From: Nitrospirota bacterium
Lineage (GTDB): Bacteria; Nitrospirota; Nitrospiria; JACQBW01
Length of the DNA stretch: 47,203 nt
Direction of reading: 5' to 3'
Assembly: GCA_016194305.1 (NCBI GenBank)
Contig: JACQBW010000019.1
Location: 1 to 47,203, forward strand
Shown: positions 34,517 to 45,800 of the stretch, in pieces
Layout: each line of letters opens with the position of its first letter
Numbering within the stretch: position 1 is the first letter of the stretch
Notes under the pieces: generated by a model
Databases searched by the model: none
Told to the model about the DNA's origin: nothing
Seen by the model: the letters and a program-made list of their open reading frames with translations, nothing else
Translations under genes and position numbers: made by a program

Positions 34517-35125
34517 CTATTTCGGCCTGCTTGACATTCTGTTCTCCGTCCCGTTGATTAATCTCTTGATGTTGGCGATATGTTTATAATAAATCATCAA
34601 CATCAAAAGAAAGGAAAATGGGAGATATTGCGGGTATCCTGTTAAAAAGAGCGTGACGGGAAGAAAGGTGAATGAAATCAGTCCTGCAAGAGATGAGAAT
34701 TTCCACGTGAAGTAAACAGCGTTCCAGATAAAAAAGGTAATGACGGCAACCAGGGGAGATATGCCAAGAATGACTCCGAATCCCGTCGCTATTCCTTTTC
34801 CTCCTTTAAAAACAAGGTAAATCGAGAAAGTATGGCCCAATACGGCAAATAATGCAACCAGGGAAATCCAATTTGGATCGGAAGTGAATTGACGGATGAG
34901 GAGAACTGGTACCGTGCCTTTCAGTGTATCGAGCGTCAGTGTCATAAACGCGGCCTTTTTCCCAACGACTCTCATCACATTGGTGAACCCGATTCCTCCG
35001 CTCCCTCCTTTTCTCGGGTCAATCTTCCAAAACGATTTGGAAACAATCACACCAAAAGGAATTCCTCCCATGAGGAAGGCTACAACAACCATCAGGATCC
35101 CTGCCATCGAAAAACTCGCACCCAC
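34517..35125 (-). CDS. plsY: Glycerol-3-phosphate acyltransferase PlsY
   Basis: A 202-residue multi-pass membrane enzyme that moves an acyl group from acyl-phosphate to glycerol 3-phosphate, the first step of phospholipid synthesis. The conserved segments are GGIPFGVIVSK, GSGGIGFTNVMRVVGKKAA, TLDTLKGTVPVLL and the GKGIATGFGV loop near residue 108. The usual first motif is GSGNIGATN; here Gly replaces Asn and Phe replaces Ala, which is worth noting. The start is GTG 35125 with AGGA seven bases before it; an ATG six codons later is the alternative. It follows pgsA by nine bases. Confidence 0.9.
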   Translation of the reverse strand: MGASFSMAGILMVVVAFLMGGIPFGVIVSKSFWKIDPRKGGSGGIGFTNVMRVVGKKAAFMTLTLDTLKGTVPVLLIRQFTSDPNWISLVALFAVLGHTFSIYLVFKGGKGIATGFGVILGISPLVAVITFFIWNAVYFTWKFSSLAGLISFTFLPVTLFLTGYPQYLPFSFLLMLMIYYKHIANIKRLINGTENRMSSRPK

Positions 35126-35134
35126 AATTCATTC

Positions 35135-35668
35135 CTATTTATATGCCGCTCTGGCGTAATTGATAAAATATTGAAACCCGGAAAATATCGATAAAAAAAG
35201 CGCAATCCAAAGGAAGAAAATTCCCCAAAACTGAAAATCAAGGGGAAAGGTGAGATTCCAAAGGAGCAGCGCCAGTGCCGTAATCTGCGCTCCCATCTTG
35301 TATTTTCCCCATCGATCCGCGGGAATGATAACGCCCTCCAGCGACGCAACGGCACGCAATCCGGTCACAGCCATCTCCCGTCCAACAAGAATGATGACCA
35401 TCCAGACTGGAATTCTTTGAAAATAAACCAGCAGGAGAAGGGCCGAAATGACAAGGAGTTTATCCGCGATTGGATCCATTAATTTTCCGAACTGGGTAAT
35501 TTCTCCTCTTTTGCGTGCCAGATAACCATCCAGGAAATCTGTTAAGGCCGCTAACAAAAATGCCACCGTGGCTAAAAAAGAGCGTAAAGGTGTCGGCTCG
35601 GAATAGATCATCACAAACAAGGGTATGAGAGCAATCCGAAGAAGGGTTAAAAGATTAGGAAGATTCAT
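35135..35668 (-). CDS. pgsA: CDP-diacylglycerol-glycerol-3-phosphate 3-phosphatidyltransferase
   Basis: A 177-residue membrane protein of the CDP-alcohol phosphatidyltransferase family. The signature D-G-x2-A-R-x8-G-x3-D-x3-D is present (DGYLARKRGEITQFGKLMD then PIAD). It makes phosphatidylglycerol phosphate from CDP-diacylglycerol and glycerol 3-phosphate; the opening MNLPNLLTLLRIALIP is typical of PgsA. Its ATG lies inside the end of the acyltransferase gene (14-base overlap), and plsY follows, so three lipid enzymes are made together. Confidence 0.92.
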   Translation of the reverse strand: MNLPNLLTLLRIALIPLFVMIYSEPTPLRSFLATVAFLLAALTDFLDGYLARKRGEITQFGKLMDPIADKLLVISALLLLVYFQRIPVWMVIILVGREMAVTGLRAVASLEGVIIPADRWGKYKMGAQITALALLLWNLTFPLDFQFWGIFFLWIALFLSIFSGFQYFINYARAAYK

Positions 35669-36572
35669 GAAGGGAACCTGGATCAGAAGTTTGCCAGCGG
35701 TTATGCATCCAGACCCATTGATCGGGATGTTTTCGAATTTTCTCTTCTATCGCTTTTGTAAAGAGTGCGGTATTGTCATAAATGTCCTGCTTCAAGTCCG
35801 TGCTTCGGACCAGTTCAAGAGGACCTTCGAGAACCACTTTATGCCGATTATCCTCATCCCGGTTGATAAATCCGAGAATAACCGCTGCGCCGCTCTTCAG
35901 TGCGAGAGAGGCCGCTCCTGAGGGAGTAAATGCCTTTCGATTGAAAAATTCGACAAAGACGCCTTCCGCATCAATATCCTGATCGATCAGGAGACCCAGA
36001 ATTTGATTGTTTTTAAGCGCTGAAAGGATCCTTCTCGGCCCTCTTTCCCCTCCCCTTGTGATCGTTTGAACTCCGTGTAACAAACGATACCTGCTCATCA
36101 TTCGGTCAAGTCTGGCATCATAAAGAGGGGCCGCAATGACCTGGGTAGGATATCCTTTAATAGCAAGCGTGATGCCCATCAGCTCCCAGTTGCCAAAGTG
36201 GGCGGTTACAAATACAATTCCCTTTTTGCGAGAAAAAGCCCTTTTTAGATTTTCCTCCCCTTCGAGGGTCACAAATCGATCAATATTCCCGGAATGAATC
36301 TGACTGAACTTCAATACTTCAACGAGGGATTTGCCAAGATTTTCGAAACTTTTGGATAGAATCTCCCTCTTTTGGAGTGCGGTAAATTCGTCGTGAAACG
36401 CAAGGGTAAAATTGCGCTCTGCCTTATCCCTTTCTCTTTTCAGATACCGAAAGGCGGCTCTTCCCAGGTAACCTCCTCCTGCAAGAGCCCAATCCCAGGG
36501 CAACAGCAGAAGAATGACCGATGTCATCCTGAGGGCGACGACAATTATCGATCGAATCACTTTTTGCTTCAT
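35655..36572 (-). CDS. Lipid A biosynthesis lauroyl-type acyltransferase (LpxL/HtrB family)
   Basis: A 305-residue inner-membrane protein with one N-terminal membrane segment. The catalytic motif H-x4-E is HFGNWE near residue 125; LLIDQD and the C-terminal HPDQWVWMHNRW are family marks. Members add a secondary acyl chain to Kdo2-lipid A (LpxL/LpxM) or to related glycolipids. The adjacent Kdo pathway supports a lipid A role; which acyl chain is used cannot be read. The ATG at 36572 has no good ribosome binding site, as the upstream bases belong to a hairpin repeat (36575-36608). Confidence 0.9.
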   Translation of the reverse strand: MKQKVIRSIIVVALRMTSVILLLLPWDWALAGGGYLGRAAFRYLKRERDKAERNFTLAFHDEFTALQKREILSKSFENLGKSLVEVLKFSQIHSGNIDRFVTLEGEENLKRAFSRKKGIVFVTAHFGNWELMGITLAIKGYPTQVIAAPLYDARLDRMMSRYRLLHGVQTITRGGERGPRRILSALKNNQILGLLIDQDIDAEGVFVEFFNRKAFTPSGAASLALKSGAAVILGFINRDEDNRHKVVLEGPLELVRSTDLKQDIYDNTALFTKAIEEKIRKHPDQWVWMHNRWQTSDPGSLHESS

Positions 36573-36574
36573 CC

Positions 36575-36608
36575 TATTTGGGGCCTTCGCATCATTCGCT
36601 CAAAGGTC
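36575..36608 (+). repeat. Short hairpin repeat, copy 2
   Basis: TATTTGGGGCCTTCGC followed by ATCATTCGCTCAAAGGTCC resembles copy 1 at 34322-34357 in sequence and length; the arms GGGCCTT and AAGGTCC pair with one mismatch. It occupies most of the 60-base gap between kdsC and the acyltransferase gene and covers the place where the acyltransferase ribosome binding site is expected. Confidence 0.4.
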
Positions 36609-36632
36609 CTGGGCGCTCGCAGGCTCGCACCC

Positions 36633-37163
36633 TCATTTTAAGAAACCCACCGGTTTTGCCTTATGATGTCCCGTCCGGGCCGACAAAATAAAATCGACGG
36701 CTTCTCGTACCGCCCCTGCTCCCCCTGGCCTCTTGGTCACCCAATCGACCTGATCTTTCACTTCATCCACACCATTCGGGACCGAAAGTGAGAACCCGAC
36801 CCGCTTTAACAACGGGAGGTCAGGGAGATCATCTCCCATATAGGCGACTTCGCTCTCCTTCAATCCCAATTTCTTTATGATCTTCTCAAATTGTTCGACC
36901 TTATCGGATATTCCCAGATGACATTCCTCCATGAGAAGTTCTTTCGCCCTGATCTCGGCCGCTTTCGATTTTCTTCCTGAAAGGAGTCCGGTCTTAATTC
37001 CCGCCTCACGTAACATTTTTATTGCATGCCCGTCTTGAATATGAAAAGACTTGAGCTCCTTTCCATTTTCGTCGTAGTAAAGCTTTCCATCGGTCAATAC
37101 GCCATCCACATCCATGAGGAGCAGGCGTACCTGTTTCGCCTTCTTAATCAATTCCTGTTTCAA
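36633..37163 (-). CDS. kdsC: 3-deoxy-D-manno-octulosonate 8-phosphate phosphatase
   Basis: A 176-residue HAD-superfamily phosphatase that removes phosphate from Kdo 8-phosphate. Motif I is DVDGVLTDG near residues 18-26, motif II Ser lies in GLLSGRKS, and motif IV is MGDDLPDLPL near 111-120. The cap is absent, as in tetrameric KdsC. The start is TTG 37163; GGAGG nine bases upstream and the lack of any other fitting start support it. It follows kdsD across a 203-base gap filled by an inverted-repeat element (copy D). Confidence 0.92.
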   Translation of the reverse strand: MKQELIKKAKQVRLLLMDVDGVLTDGKLYYDENGKELKSFHIQDGHAIKMLREAGIKTGLLSGRKSKAAEIRAKELLMEECHLGISDKVEQFEKIIKKLGLKESEVAYMGDDLPDLPLLKRVGFSLSVPNGVDEVKDQVDWVTKRPGGAGAVREAVDFILSARTGHHKAKPVGFLK

Positions 37164-37177
37164 GTCTTAAGGCCTCC

Positions 37178-37363
37178 TAACCGACAAGAAGGCTGCGTCT
37201 ACAAGGCCGCAGGAAAGTGGCCACCGGAATGTACTAAATTCGTACATGAGGGCGAAAAATGCCCCGAATAAGTGGCATTGTGCCTTGAGCGCCGCCGAGT
37301 CCGTGAGGTGGCCGGGCCTGCCCGAATGACGAGAACACAGTAGATGACCCTTAATGTCGGTTA
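37178..37363 (+). repeat. MITE-like inverted-repeat element, copy D (longer, diverged)
   Basis: The ends TAACCGACA (37178-37186) and TGTCGGTTA (37355-37363) are perfect inverted repeats. Inside, GTCTACAAGGCCGCAGG, a TGTAC-TAAATTC-GTACATGAG hairpin and GACGAGAACACAGTAGATGACCC follow the same order as copies A to C. It is 186 bp, about 60 bp longer than the others, with an additional GC-rich segment about 37275-37325. It lies within the Kdo gene cluster between kdsD and kdsC. Confidence 0.6.
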
Positions 37364-37366
37364 AAA

Positions 37367-38329
37367 TTAGACCACTCCGATCTTTAATAGATCATGCAGA
37401 TGCACCACCCCCGCCAACTGATCTTTTTCGTTAAGAACCGGCAGAACAGTGATCGCGTGTTTTTCCATGATCTGAATAGCCTTGGCTGCCAATTCATTCT
37501 CCTGAATGACTTTGGGATGATGGCTCATCACTTCCCGCGCTTTTTTTTCAAATATCTTCTCCTCTTTTTCCAGGAGTCGCCTGAGATCTCCGTCCGTAAT
37601 CACGCCAGTCAATTGACCTGAAGCATTGGTGACTGTCGTCATACCCATTTTCTTGCGGGTCATTTCAAAGAGGGCTTCCTTTAAAGATGAGCCTTCCTGA
37701 ACAATGGGTATTTGAGGCATCAGATGCATCACTTCTTTTACCCGTACCAGGAGTCTTTTCCCCAGGTTTCCTCCAGGATGTAAAAAGGCAAAGTCCTCTT
37801 CCTTAATTCCTCTCAGTTCAAAAAGCGCCACAGCTAATGCGTCTCCCATCGCAAGCGTAGCGGTCGTACTCGACGTGGGAACGATCCCCATAGCACCCGC
37901 CTCCTCGATGACACTCACATCGAGTGTCACGTCACTTTCCCTCGCAAGTGTTGAACGGAGATTTCCGGTCATGGCAATCAAAGACAATCCTAAACGTTTG
38001 ATGGAAGGAAGGATCTTAAGGAGTTCTTCCGTTTCGCCGCTATTGGAAATCGCCAGAATTACATCTCCCCTGGAAATCATTCCGATATCACCGTGAAGAC
38101 CTTCTGCAGGATGGAGATAAAATGAGGGAGCTCCCGTACTGGCAAGGGTTGCAGAAATCTTTCTCCCGATGATCCCTGATTTTCCCATCCCGGTGACGAC
38201 GACTCTGCCTTCGCATTGCTCTAGGAGTTTCACCGCATCGACAAATCGCTGGTCAATATGAGGTAATAAACGATTGAGGGCGCTTATTTCTGTCTTTAAA
38301 ACTTTTATTCCCGTCTGAATGATATCCAT
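37367..38329 (-). CDS. kdsD: D-arabinose 5-phosphate isomerase
   Basis: A 320-residue enzyme that converts ribulose 5-phosphate into arabinose 5-phosphate, the first committed precursor of Kdo. An SIS domain (GMGKSGIIGRKISATLAS near 48-65; SNSGETEELL near 95-104; PTSSTTATLAMGDALA near 151-166) is followed by two CBS domains (about 205-320), the normal build of KdsD/KpsF. The neighbouring kdsA uses its product. Position in the cluster and full length make this the housekeeping isomerase. ATG 38329 lies 19 bases after the kdsA stop. Confidence 0.95.
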   Translation of the reverse strand: MDIIQTGIKVLKTEISALNRLLPHIDQRFVDAVKLLEQCEGRVVVTGMGKSGIIGRKISATLASTGAPSFYLHPAEGLHGDIGMISRGDVILAISNSGETEELLKILPSIKRLGLSLIAMTGNLRSTLARESDVTLDVSVIEEAGAMGIVPTSSTTATLAMGDALAVALFELRGIKEEDFAFLHPGGNLGKRLLVRVKEVMHLMPQIPIVQEGSSLKEALFEMTRKKMGMTTVTNASGQLTGVITDGDLRRLLEKEEKIFEKKAREVMSHHPKVIQENELAAKAIQIMEKHAITVLPVLNEKDQLAGVVHLHDLLKIGVV

Positions 38330-38348
38330 ACGCGCTCTTTTATATTTT

Positions 38349-41530
<3,182 letters not shown>

Positions 41531-41534
<4 letters not shown>

Positions 41535-42541
41535 TCCGATTGATTCAGTTCGGAAATCAATCGCTCGGGATCTACCGTTGCCGTTCCAACGACTCCCACT
41601 ACGATCCCGGCGGCATGATTCGCCAGACAAGCGGCCTCTTTTAAATCGGCTCCTGCCGACAACGCCAGGGCCAGGACGCTGACCACCGTATCTCCAGCGC
41701 CGGTCACATCATAGACATTCTGTGCGACGGCCGGAATATGCGTTACTTCACCACTTTCTTCGAATAAAGACATTCCTGACTCTCCCCGGGTGATGAGCAC
41801 GGATTCACATTCCAGTTTTTCCCGAATCGTCCAACCCGCCTGAATAAGCGTTTTTTCATTTTCAATTTCGATCCCGGCTCCCTGGGAGGCTTCAAGATGA
41901 TTGGGCGTGATGAGGGTGACCCCTTTATAATAGGAAAAATGGCTGATCTTCGGATCTACGATGATTTTTATTTTAAGTTCCCGGGCGCGATCAATGGCCG
42001 CCCTGACCAGATCTTCGGTGACCACTCCCTTGTCGTAATCCGAAATCACGAGACACTGGAATTCGTCAAGGCTTTTCTCTAACCAGGAGAGAAGTTTCTG
42101 CTGGCTTTTAGTGGAGATCTCTCCCTTTCTTTCATGATCAAACCGGACGACCTGCTGACTATGGGCAATAATTCTCGTTTTTCGGGTTGTCGGACGCCCT
42201 TCTTCCTCGACGACACCCTCCCCTCTCATTTTCATTTCTCTTAACCGCTGTTTGATCCAGCCTCCGGAGTCATCTTTTCCAATCGTTCCACCCAGTTCAG
42301 TCTGTCCTCCCAGAGAAAGAATATTATGGCAGACATTCGCGGCGCCGCCCAGTAACATGCTTTCCGATGTCACGTTGACGACAGGAACCGGCGCCTCCGG
42401 AGAGATCCGTTTTACGGTACCCCAAATATAATGATCCAGCATCAGATCGCCCAACACCAGGACTTTGGATTGAGGGAACTTCCTGACATAATGGACCAGC
42501 GGGTTCACTTTTTTTCGCCTTCGATCAGCTGTCTTTTTCAT
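41531..42541 (-). CDS. rfaE1: D-glycero-beta-D-manno-heptose-7-phosphate kinase (single-domain RfaE1/HldE N-terminal type)
   Basis: A 336-residue PfkB/ribokinase-family kinase that phosphorylates heptose 7-phosphate at position 1 for LPS core synthesis. Motifs: LVLGDLMLDHYIWG near 29-42, RISPEAPVPVV near 46-56, and the catalytic VTGAGDTVVSVLALAL near 284-299. In E. coli HldE this kinase is fused to an adenylyltransferase; here the protein ends after the kinase, so the second enzyme must be encoded elsewhere. GGAG lies five bases before ATG 42541. It follows lepB and precedes kdsB. Confidence 0.93.
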
Positions 42542-42590
42542 TATCGCTCCAAACCTTCAGGAGAAATGCATACAAATCAAATATTCTCGA

Positions 42591-43202
42591 TTAGTGAATT
42601 AATTTTCCAATCCTTCCGAATCGGACCCAGCCTTCCTTGCTATCCCAGGACCAGTAAATAAGTGACGCTCTCCCTTTAATCTTATTTTCACTGACAAACC
42701 CCCAGAACCGGCTGTCAAGACTCTGATCACGATTGTCTCCCATCATAAAATATTTACCTTCAGGGACCGTGATGGGGCCGAAATTATCCCTTTCAGGGAT
42801 CATATTGGAATCGGTGTGAATGGTATAGGTTTCCTTAAGGAGCTCCCCATTAAGATAAAGGAGTTTATTCTTGACTTCAATCGTATCGCCCGGCTCTCCG
42901 ATTAATCTCTTGATAAAATCGGTTTTTTCATCTCGTGGGTACTTGAAAACCACAACGTCGCCTCTTTTTGGAGACCAAGTATGAAATAGAATTGTATCTG
43001 AAAACGGGATTTTAACACCATAAATAAATTTCAAGACAAAAATATGATCCCCCACACTCAAAGTCGGGATCATCGATCCGGAAGGAATTTTAAATGCTTG
43101 TACCACAAATGTCATGACAATAAGTGCCAGAATGAAGGCGGTGGCAATCGCTTCCAGGTATTCTCTGATTATCGATTTCTTTTTTTTCTTTTCAACCATC
43201 AT
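42591..43202 (-). CDS. lepB: Signal peptidase I
   Basis: A 203-residue membrane protease that removes Sec signal peptides. A single membrane segment (about 15-36) is followed by the catalytic Ser43 in IPSGSMIPTL, Lys98 in FIKRLIGEPGD and the box GDNRDQSLDSRFWG near 154-167. Only one membrane helix is present, as in many non-enterobacterial SPases, and a basic stretch (KKKKK) precedes it. It follows lepA by 27 bases, the classical lepA-lepB pair. An alternative start is the next codon (also ATG). Confidence 0.95.
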   Translation of the reverse strand: MMVEKKKKKSIIREYLEAIATAFILALIVMTFVVQAFKIPSGSMIPTLSVGDHIFVLKFIYGVKIPFSDTILFHTWSPKRGDVVVFKYPRDEKTDFIKRLIGEPGDTIEVKNKLLYLNGELLKETYTIHTDSNMIPERDNFGPITVPEGKYFMMGDNRDQSLDSRFWGFVSENKIKGRASLIYWSWDSKEGWVRFGRIGKLIH

Positions 43203-43229
43203 GACCTGATATCCCGTTTCTATATAAAA

Positions 43230-45035
43230 TTATTCCTTGATTTTTAGTACCGCCAGAAAAGCTTCCTGGGGAATTTCAACTTTTCCAATCTGTTTCATTC
43301 TCTTTTTCCCTTCCTTCTGCTTTTCCCATAATTTCCTTTTCCTGGAAATGTCTCCTCCATAGCATTTCGCAGTGACATTCTTTTTCAGCGCCTTGACATT
43401 TTCCCTGGCCAGAATTTTACTTCCAATTGCCGCCTGTATTGCAATTTCAAACATCTGGCGGGGGATCAGTTCCTTGAGCTTTTCCGCAATTTGTTTGCCG
43501 CGCTGGGCCGATTTGGCCCGGTGCGACATAAACGAAAGCGCATCGACCGTCTCTCCGTTCAAGAGAATATCAATTTTGACCAGGTCAGATTCCCGGTAGC
43601 CAATTAATTCATAGTCAAACGACGCATAGCCCTTCGTCAGAGATTTTAATTTATCATGAAAATCGAGAATGATTTCATTCAGCGGCATCTCATAGGTCAG
43701 CAACACCCGTTTTCTGTCAATATATTTGAAATCCTTCTGATTGCCTCTTTTTTCCTGACAAAGCGTAATGAGGGAGCCCATATATTCCTCCGGCGTAATA
43801 ATCGAAGCAACAATATACGGTTCTTCATATTTCTCAATTCTCTGAGGATCCGGCAATTTAGCGGGATTATCAATCAGCAAAATCTCCTGCTTGACCGTCG
43901 TAATCCGGTAAACCACGGTCGGGGCGGTGCTAATGAGACTCAGGTTATATTCGCGCTCCAGCCTTTCCTGAATGATCTCCATATGAAGAAGGCCCAGGAA
44001 CCCACAGCGAAATCCGAATCCCAGCGCCAATGAGGTCTCCGGTTCGTATCGGAAAGAAGAATCATTGAGACGGAGTTTCTCAAGCGCATCTCTGAGATTC
44101 TCATACTCAGCGGTATCCTGGCAATAAAGCCCGCAGAAAACCATCGGCTTGACGTCCCGGTATCCTGGAATCGCCTCCTCTGCAGGTCGGGACGCAAGTG
44201 TCACCGTATCTCCGATTTTGGTATCGCCCACCTTCTTGATGGCCCCTGTGAGGCAACCCGCTTCTCCGACGCTCAGTACCTGGACAGGGGTTCTGCCGGG
44301 AGTAAAAATACCGAGCGAAATGACGTCAAATTCCTTCTGATTGGACATAAAACGAATTTTCGAACCAACACGAATGGTGCCCTGAACGATTTTAACAAGG
44401 ACCACCGCGCCTTCATAATTGTCGAACCATGAATCAAAAACCAGCGCTTTCAACGGTGCCTCGGGGTCTCCCTCCGGAGGAGGAATCTTGGCGATAATGG
44501 CTTCAAGAATTTCCTGAATTCCGATCCCCTCCTTTGCACTGGCCGGAATCGCATCGGCCGCATCAATACTCAAGATATCTTCAATTTGTTCGCGTGCTTT
44601 CTCCACATCAGCGCTGGGAAGATCGATTTTGTTGATCACGGGAATAATTTCGAGGTGATTGTCGAGTGCCAGATTAGCGTTGGCAATCGTCTGGGCTTCA
44701 ACCCCCTGAGTCGCGTCAACCACAAGGAGCGCGCCCTCGCAAGCGGCAAGGCTTCTTGAGACTTCGTAAGTAAAGTCAACATGTCCCGGGGTGTCAATGA
44801 GGTTCAAGATATATTTTTCTTTGGAGAGGGCCTCGTAAATAAGCCGAACTGCGTGAGCTTTGATGGTAATGCCTCGTTCGCGTTCCAGATCCATGTCATC
44901 AAGAAACTGTTCTTTGAGCTCTCTCTGCGAAAGGGTTCCGGTATATTCTAAAAGCCGATCGGCAAGCGTTGATTTACCATGATCGATGTGGGCGATAATG
45001 CAGAAATTTCGAATGTGTTTTTGAATTTTACTCAT
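43230..45035 (-). CDS. lepA: Translation elongation factor 4 (LepA, GTPase)
   Basis: A 601-residue ribosome-associated GTPase. G1 is [19 protein letters not shown] near 15-33, G3 DTPGHVDF, G4 NKIDLPSAD, and the LepA-specific C-terminal domain ends [29 protein letters not shown], quoted here as [18 protein letters not shown]. It acts on stalled or early-translating ribosomes. The length is normal. No ribosome binding site precedes the ATG at 45035; instead a consensus promoter ends 11 bases upstream, so the mRNA probably has a leader of only about five bases. It is the first gene of the large envelope cluster. Confidence 0.97.
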   Translation of the reverse strand: MSKIQKHIRNFCIIAHIDHGKSTLADRLLEYTGTLSQRELKEQFLDDMDLERERGITIKAHAVRLIYEALSKEKYILNLIDTPGHVDFTYEVSRSLAACEGALLVVDATQGVEAQTIANANLALDNHLEIIPVINKIDLPSADVEKAREQIEDILSIDAADAIPASAKEGIGIQEILEAIIAKIPPPEGDPEAPLKALVFDSWFDNYEGAVVLVKIVQGTIRVGSKIRFMSNQKEFDVISLGIFTPGRTPVQVLSVGEAGCLTGAIKKVGDTKIGDTVTLASRPAEEAIPGYRDVKPMVFCGLYCQDTAEYENLRDALEKLRLNDSSFRYEPETSLALGFGFRCGFLGLLHMEIIQERLEREYNLSLISTAPTVVYRITTVKQEILLIDNPAKLPDPQRIEKYEEPYIVASIITPEEYMGSLITLCQEKRGNQKDFKYIDRKRVLLTYEMPLNEIILDFHDKLKSLTKGYASFDYELIGYRESDLVKIDILLNGETVDALSFMSHRAKSAQRGKQIAEKLKELIPRQMFEIAIQAAIGSKILARENVKALKKNVTAKCYGGDISRKRKLWEKQKEGKKRMKQIGKVEIPQEAFLAVLKIKE

Positions 45036-45046
45036 AAAATCATTGA

Positions 45047-45075
45047 ATTATAGTCGTTGCTGTTTGGGTTGTCAA
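45047..45075 (-). promoter_or_regulatory. Consensus sigma-70 promoter of lepA
   Basis: The minus strand reads TTGACA (45070-45075), a 17-base spacer and TATAAT (45047-45052), identical to the bacterial consensus at both hexamers. The expected start of transcription is near 45040, five bases before the ATG at 45035. It probably drives lepA, lepB and the downstream envelope genes. Confidence 0.85.
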
Positions 45076-45181
45076 AATATTTCCCTGACGACGAAGTTCT
45101 CCGGTAGTTCCGGGGCTAGAAAGGGCTCTCTTTTTGGTCAAAGTCGGAAATGAGAGAGGTGAGGAGGAAGGGTTTAAGAAT

Positions 45182-45210
45182 AAAAAATCCTGAAAGAGGA
45201 CATCAGGATT
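45182..45210 (-). terminator. Rho-independent terminator overlapping the stop codon of the small protein gene
   Basis: On the minus strand AATCCTGA and TCAGGATT form a perfect 8-bp stem around a 9-nt loop, followed by TTTTTA. The first arm contains the last sense codon and the TGA stop of the 86-residue protein gene (stop 45203-45205). Confidence 0.85.
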
Positions 45211-45463
45211 CTTTGTAGTACGATTCGGATTCTTTTTCAGCCATCGGGTTACTGATTTTCTCAACGTAAAATTTTGCCCAGCTCAATAAAATCGAGGCAC
45301 TGTCTTTCATGGCTTCTGAACCGTCAATGATGGGCTGAAGCTTTTCGGCGGAAAGACCCTTGATACGTAGCTCGTCTGCTTTACGATCATAGATCTCCGA
45401 AAATGCCTGTAGGGCCTTCAATAGCTTTGTTAAAGATTGTTCTATTTCGGGATCGATGGTCAT
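45203..45463 (-). CDS. Small helical protein of unknown function
   Basis: An 86-residue protein that I do not recognise. It is charged and predicted helical throughout (EIEQSLTKLLKALQAFSEIYDRKADELRIKG; shortened: LTKLLKALQAFSEIYDRKA), with no Cys, signal or membrane segment. A GGA lies about eight bases before ATG 45463. It is bounded by a terminator on each side (45479-45515 upstream, 45182-45210 downstream), so it forms its own transcription unit or depends on read-through from the oxidoreductase genes. Its real existence is supported by the ribosome binding site and the terminator at its stop codon. Confidence 0.65.
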   Translation of the reverse strand: MTIDPEIEQSLTKLLKALQAFSEIYDRKADELRIKGLSAEKLQPIIDGSEAMKDSASILLSWAKFYVEKISNPMAEKESESYYKES

Positions 45464-45478
45464 GAATGGGTCCTTTCG

Positions 45479-45515
45479 AAAAAAAGGAGAGATTCCCTTT
45501 AACGGAAATCTCTCC
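45479..45515 (-). terminator. Rho-independent terminator of the oxidoreductase operon
   Basis: The minus strand has GGAGAGATTTCC, a short loop (GTTAAA), GGGAATCTCTCC and then seven T. The 12-bp stem has one mismatch. It follows the ferredoxin-subunit stop codon by about 24 bases. Confidence 0.9.
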
Positions 45516-45538
45516 TGATCAATAGCGTTCTTATTTTC

Positions 45539-45751
45539 TTATCTCATCACCATGGTGATCGCATCGTGTTTTGCATTTTTGCAGACAACCACGCAGAGCT
45601 CGCATCCTTTACAACGATTTTCCACGACATAGGCTTTCTTTTTGGCTGGGTCCAGCTTCAGTGTATCCGCTTCAGGGCAATAAAGGATACAAAGCCTGCA
45701 ACCTTTATTGGCAATACATTTATCATCTTCTACGAAAGCAACTGCGTACAT
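45539..45751 (-). CDS. 2-oxoacid:ferredoxin oxidoreductase delta (ferredoxin-like) subunit
   Basis: A 70-residue iron-sulphur protein with two cysteine groups: Cys-x5-Cys-x2-Cys-x3-Cys-Pro (CIANKGCRLCILYCP) and Cys-x2-Cys-x2-Cys-x3-Cys (CRKGCE region: C-KG-C-EL-C-VVV-C). They should hold two 4Fe-4S clusters that take electrons from the TPP subunit to external ferredoxin. The five-residue spacing after the first Cys is longer than in standard bacterial ferredoxins but is known in the PorD-like subunits of this enzyme group. AAGGAG precedes ATG 45751. It is last in the operon after the gamma subunit. Confidence 0.85.
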   Translation of the reverse strand: MYAVAFVEDDKCIANKGCRLCILYCPEADTLKLDPAKKKAYVVENRCKGCELCVVVCKNAKHDAITMVMR

Positions 45752-45800
45752 TCATTCTCCTTATAATCTGGAATTCAACGGGTTATCATCTGCACTTCTC

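Noticed and set aside
41535-41630. Longer start of kdsB
   Set aside because: It is rich in Arg and Gly, overlaps rfaE1 by about 100 bases and lacks similarity to KdsB.
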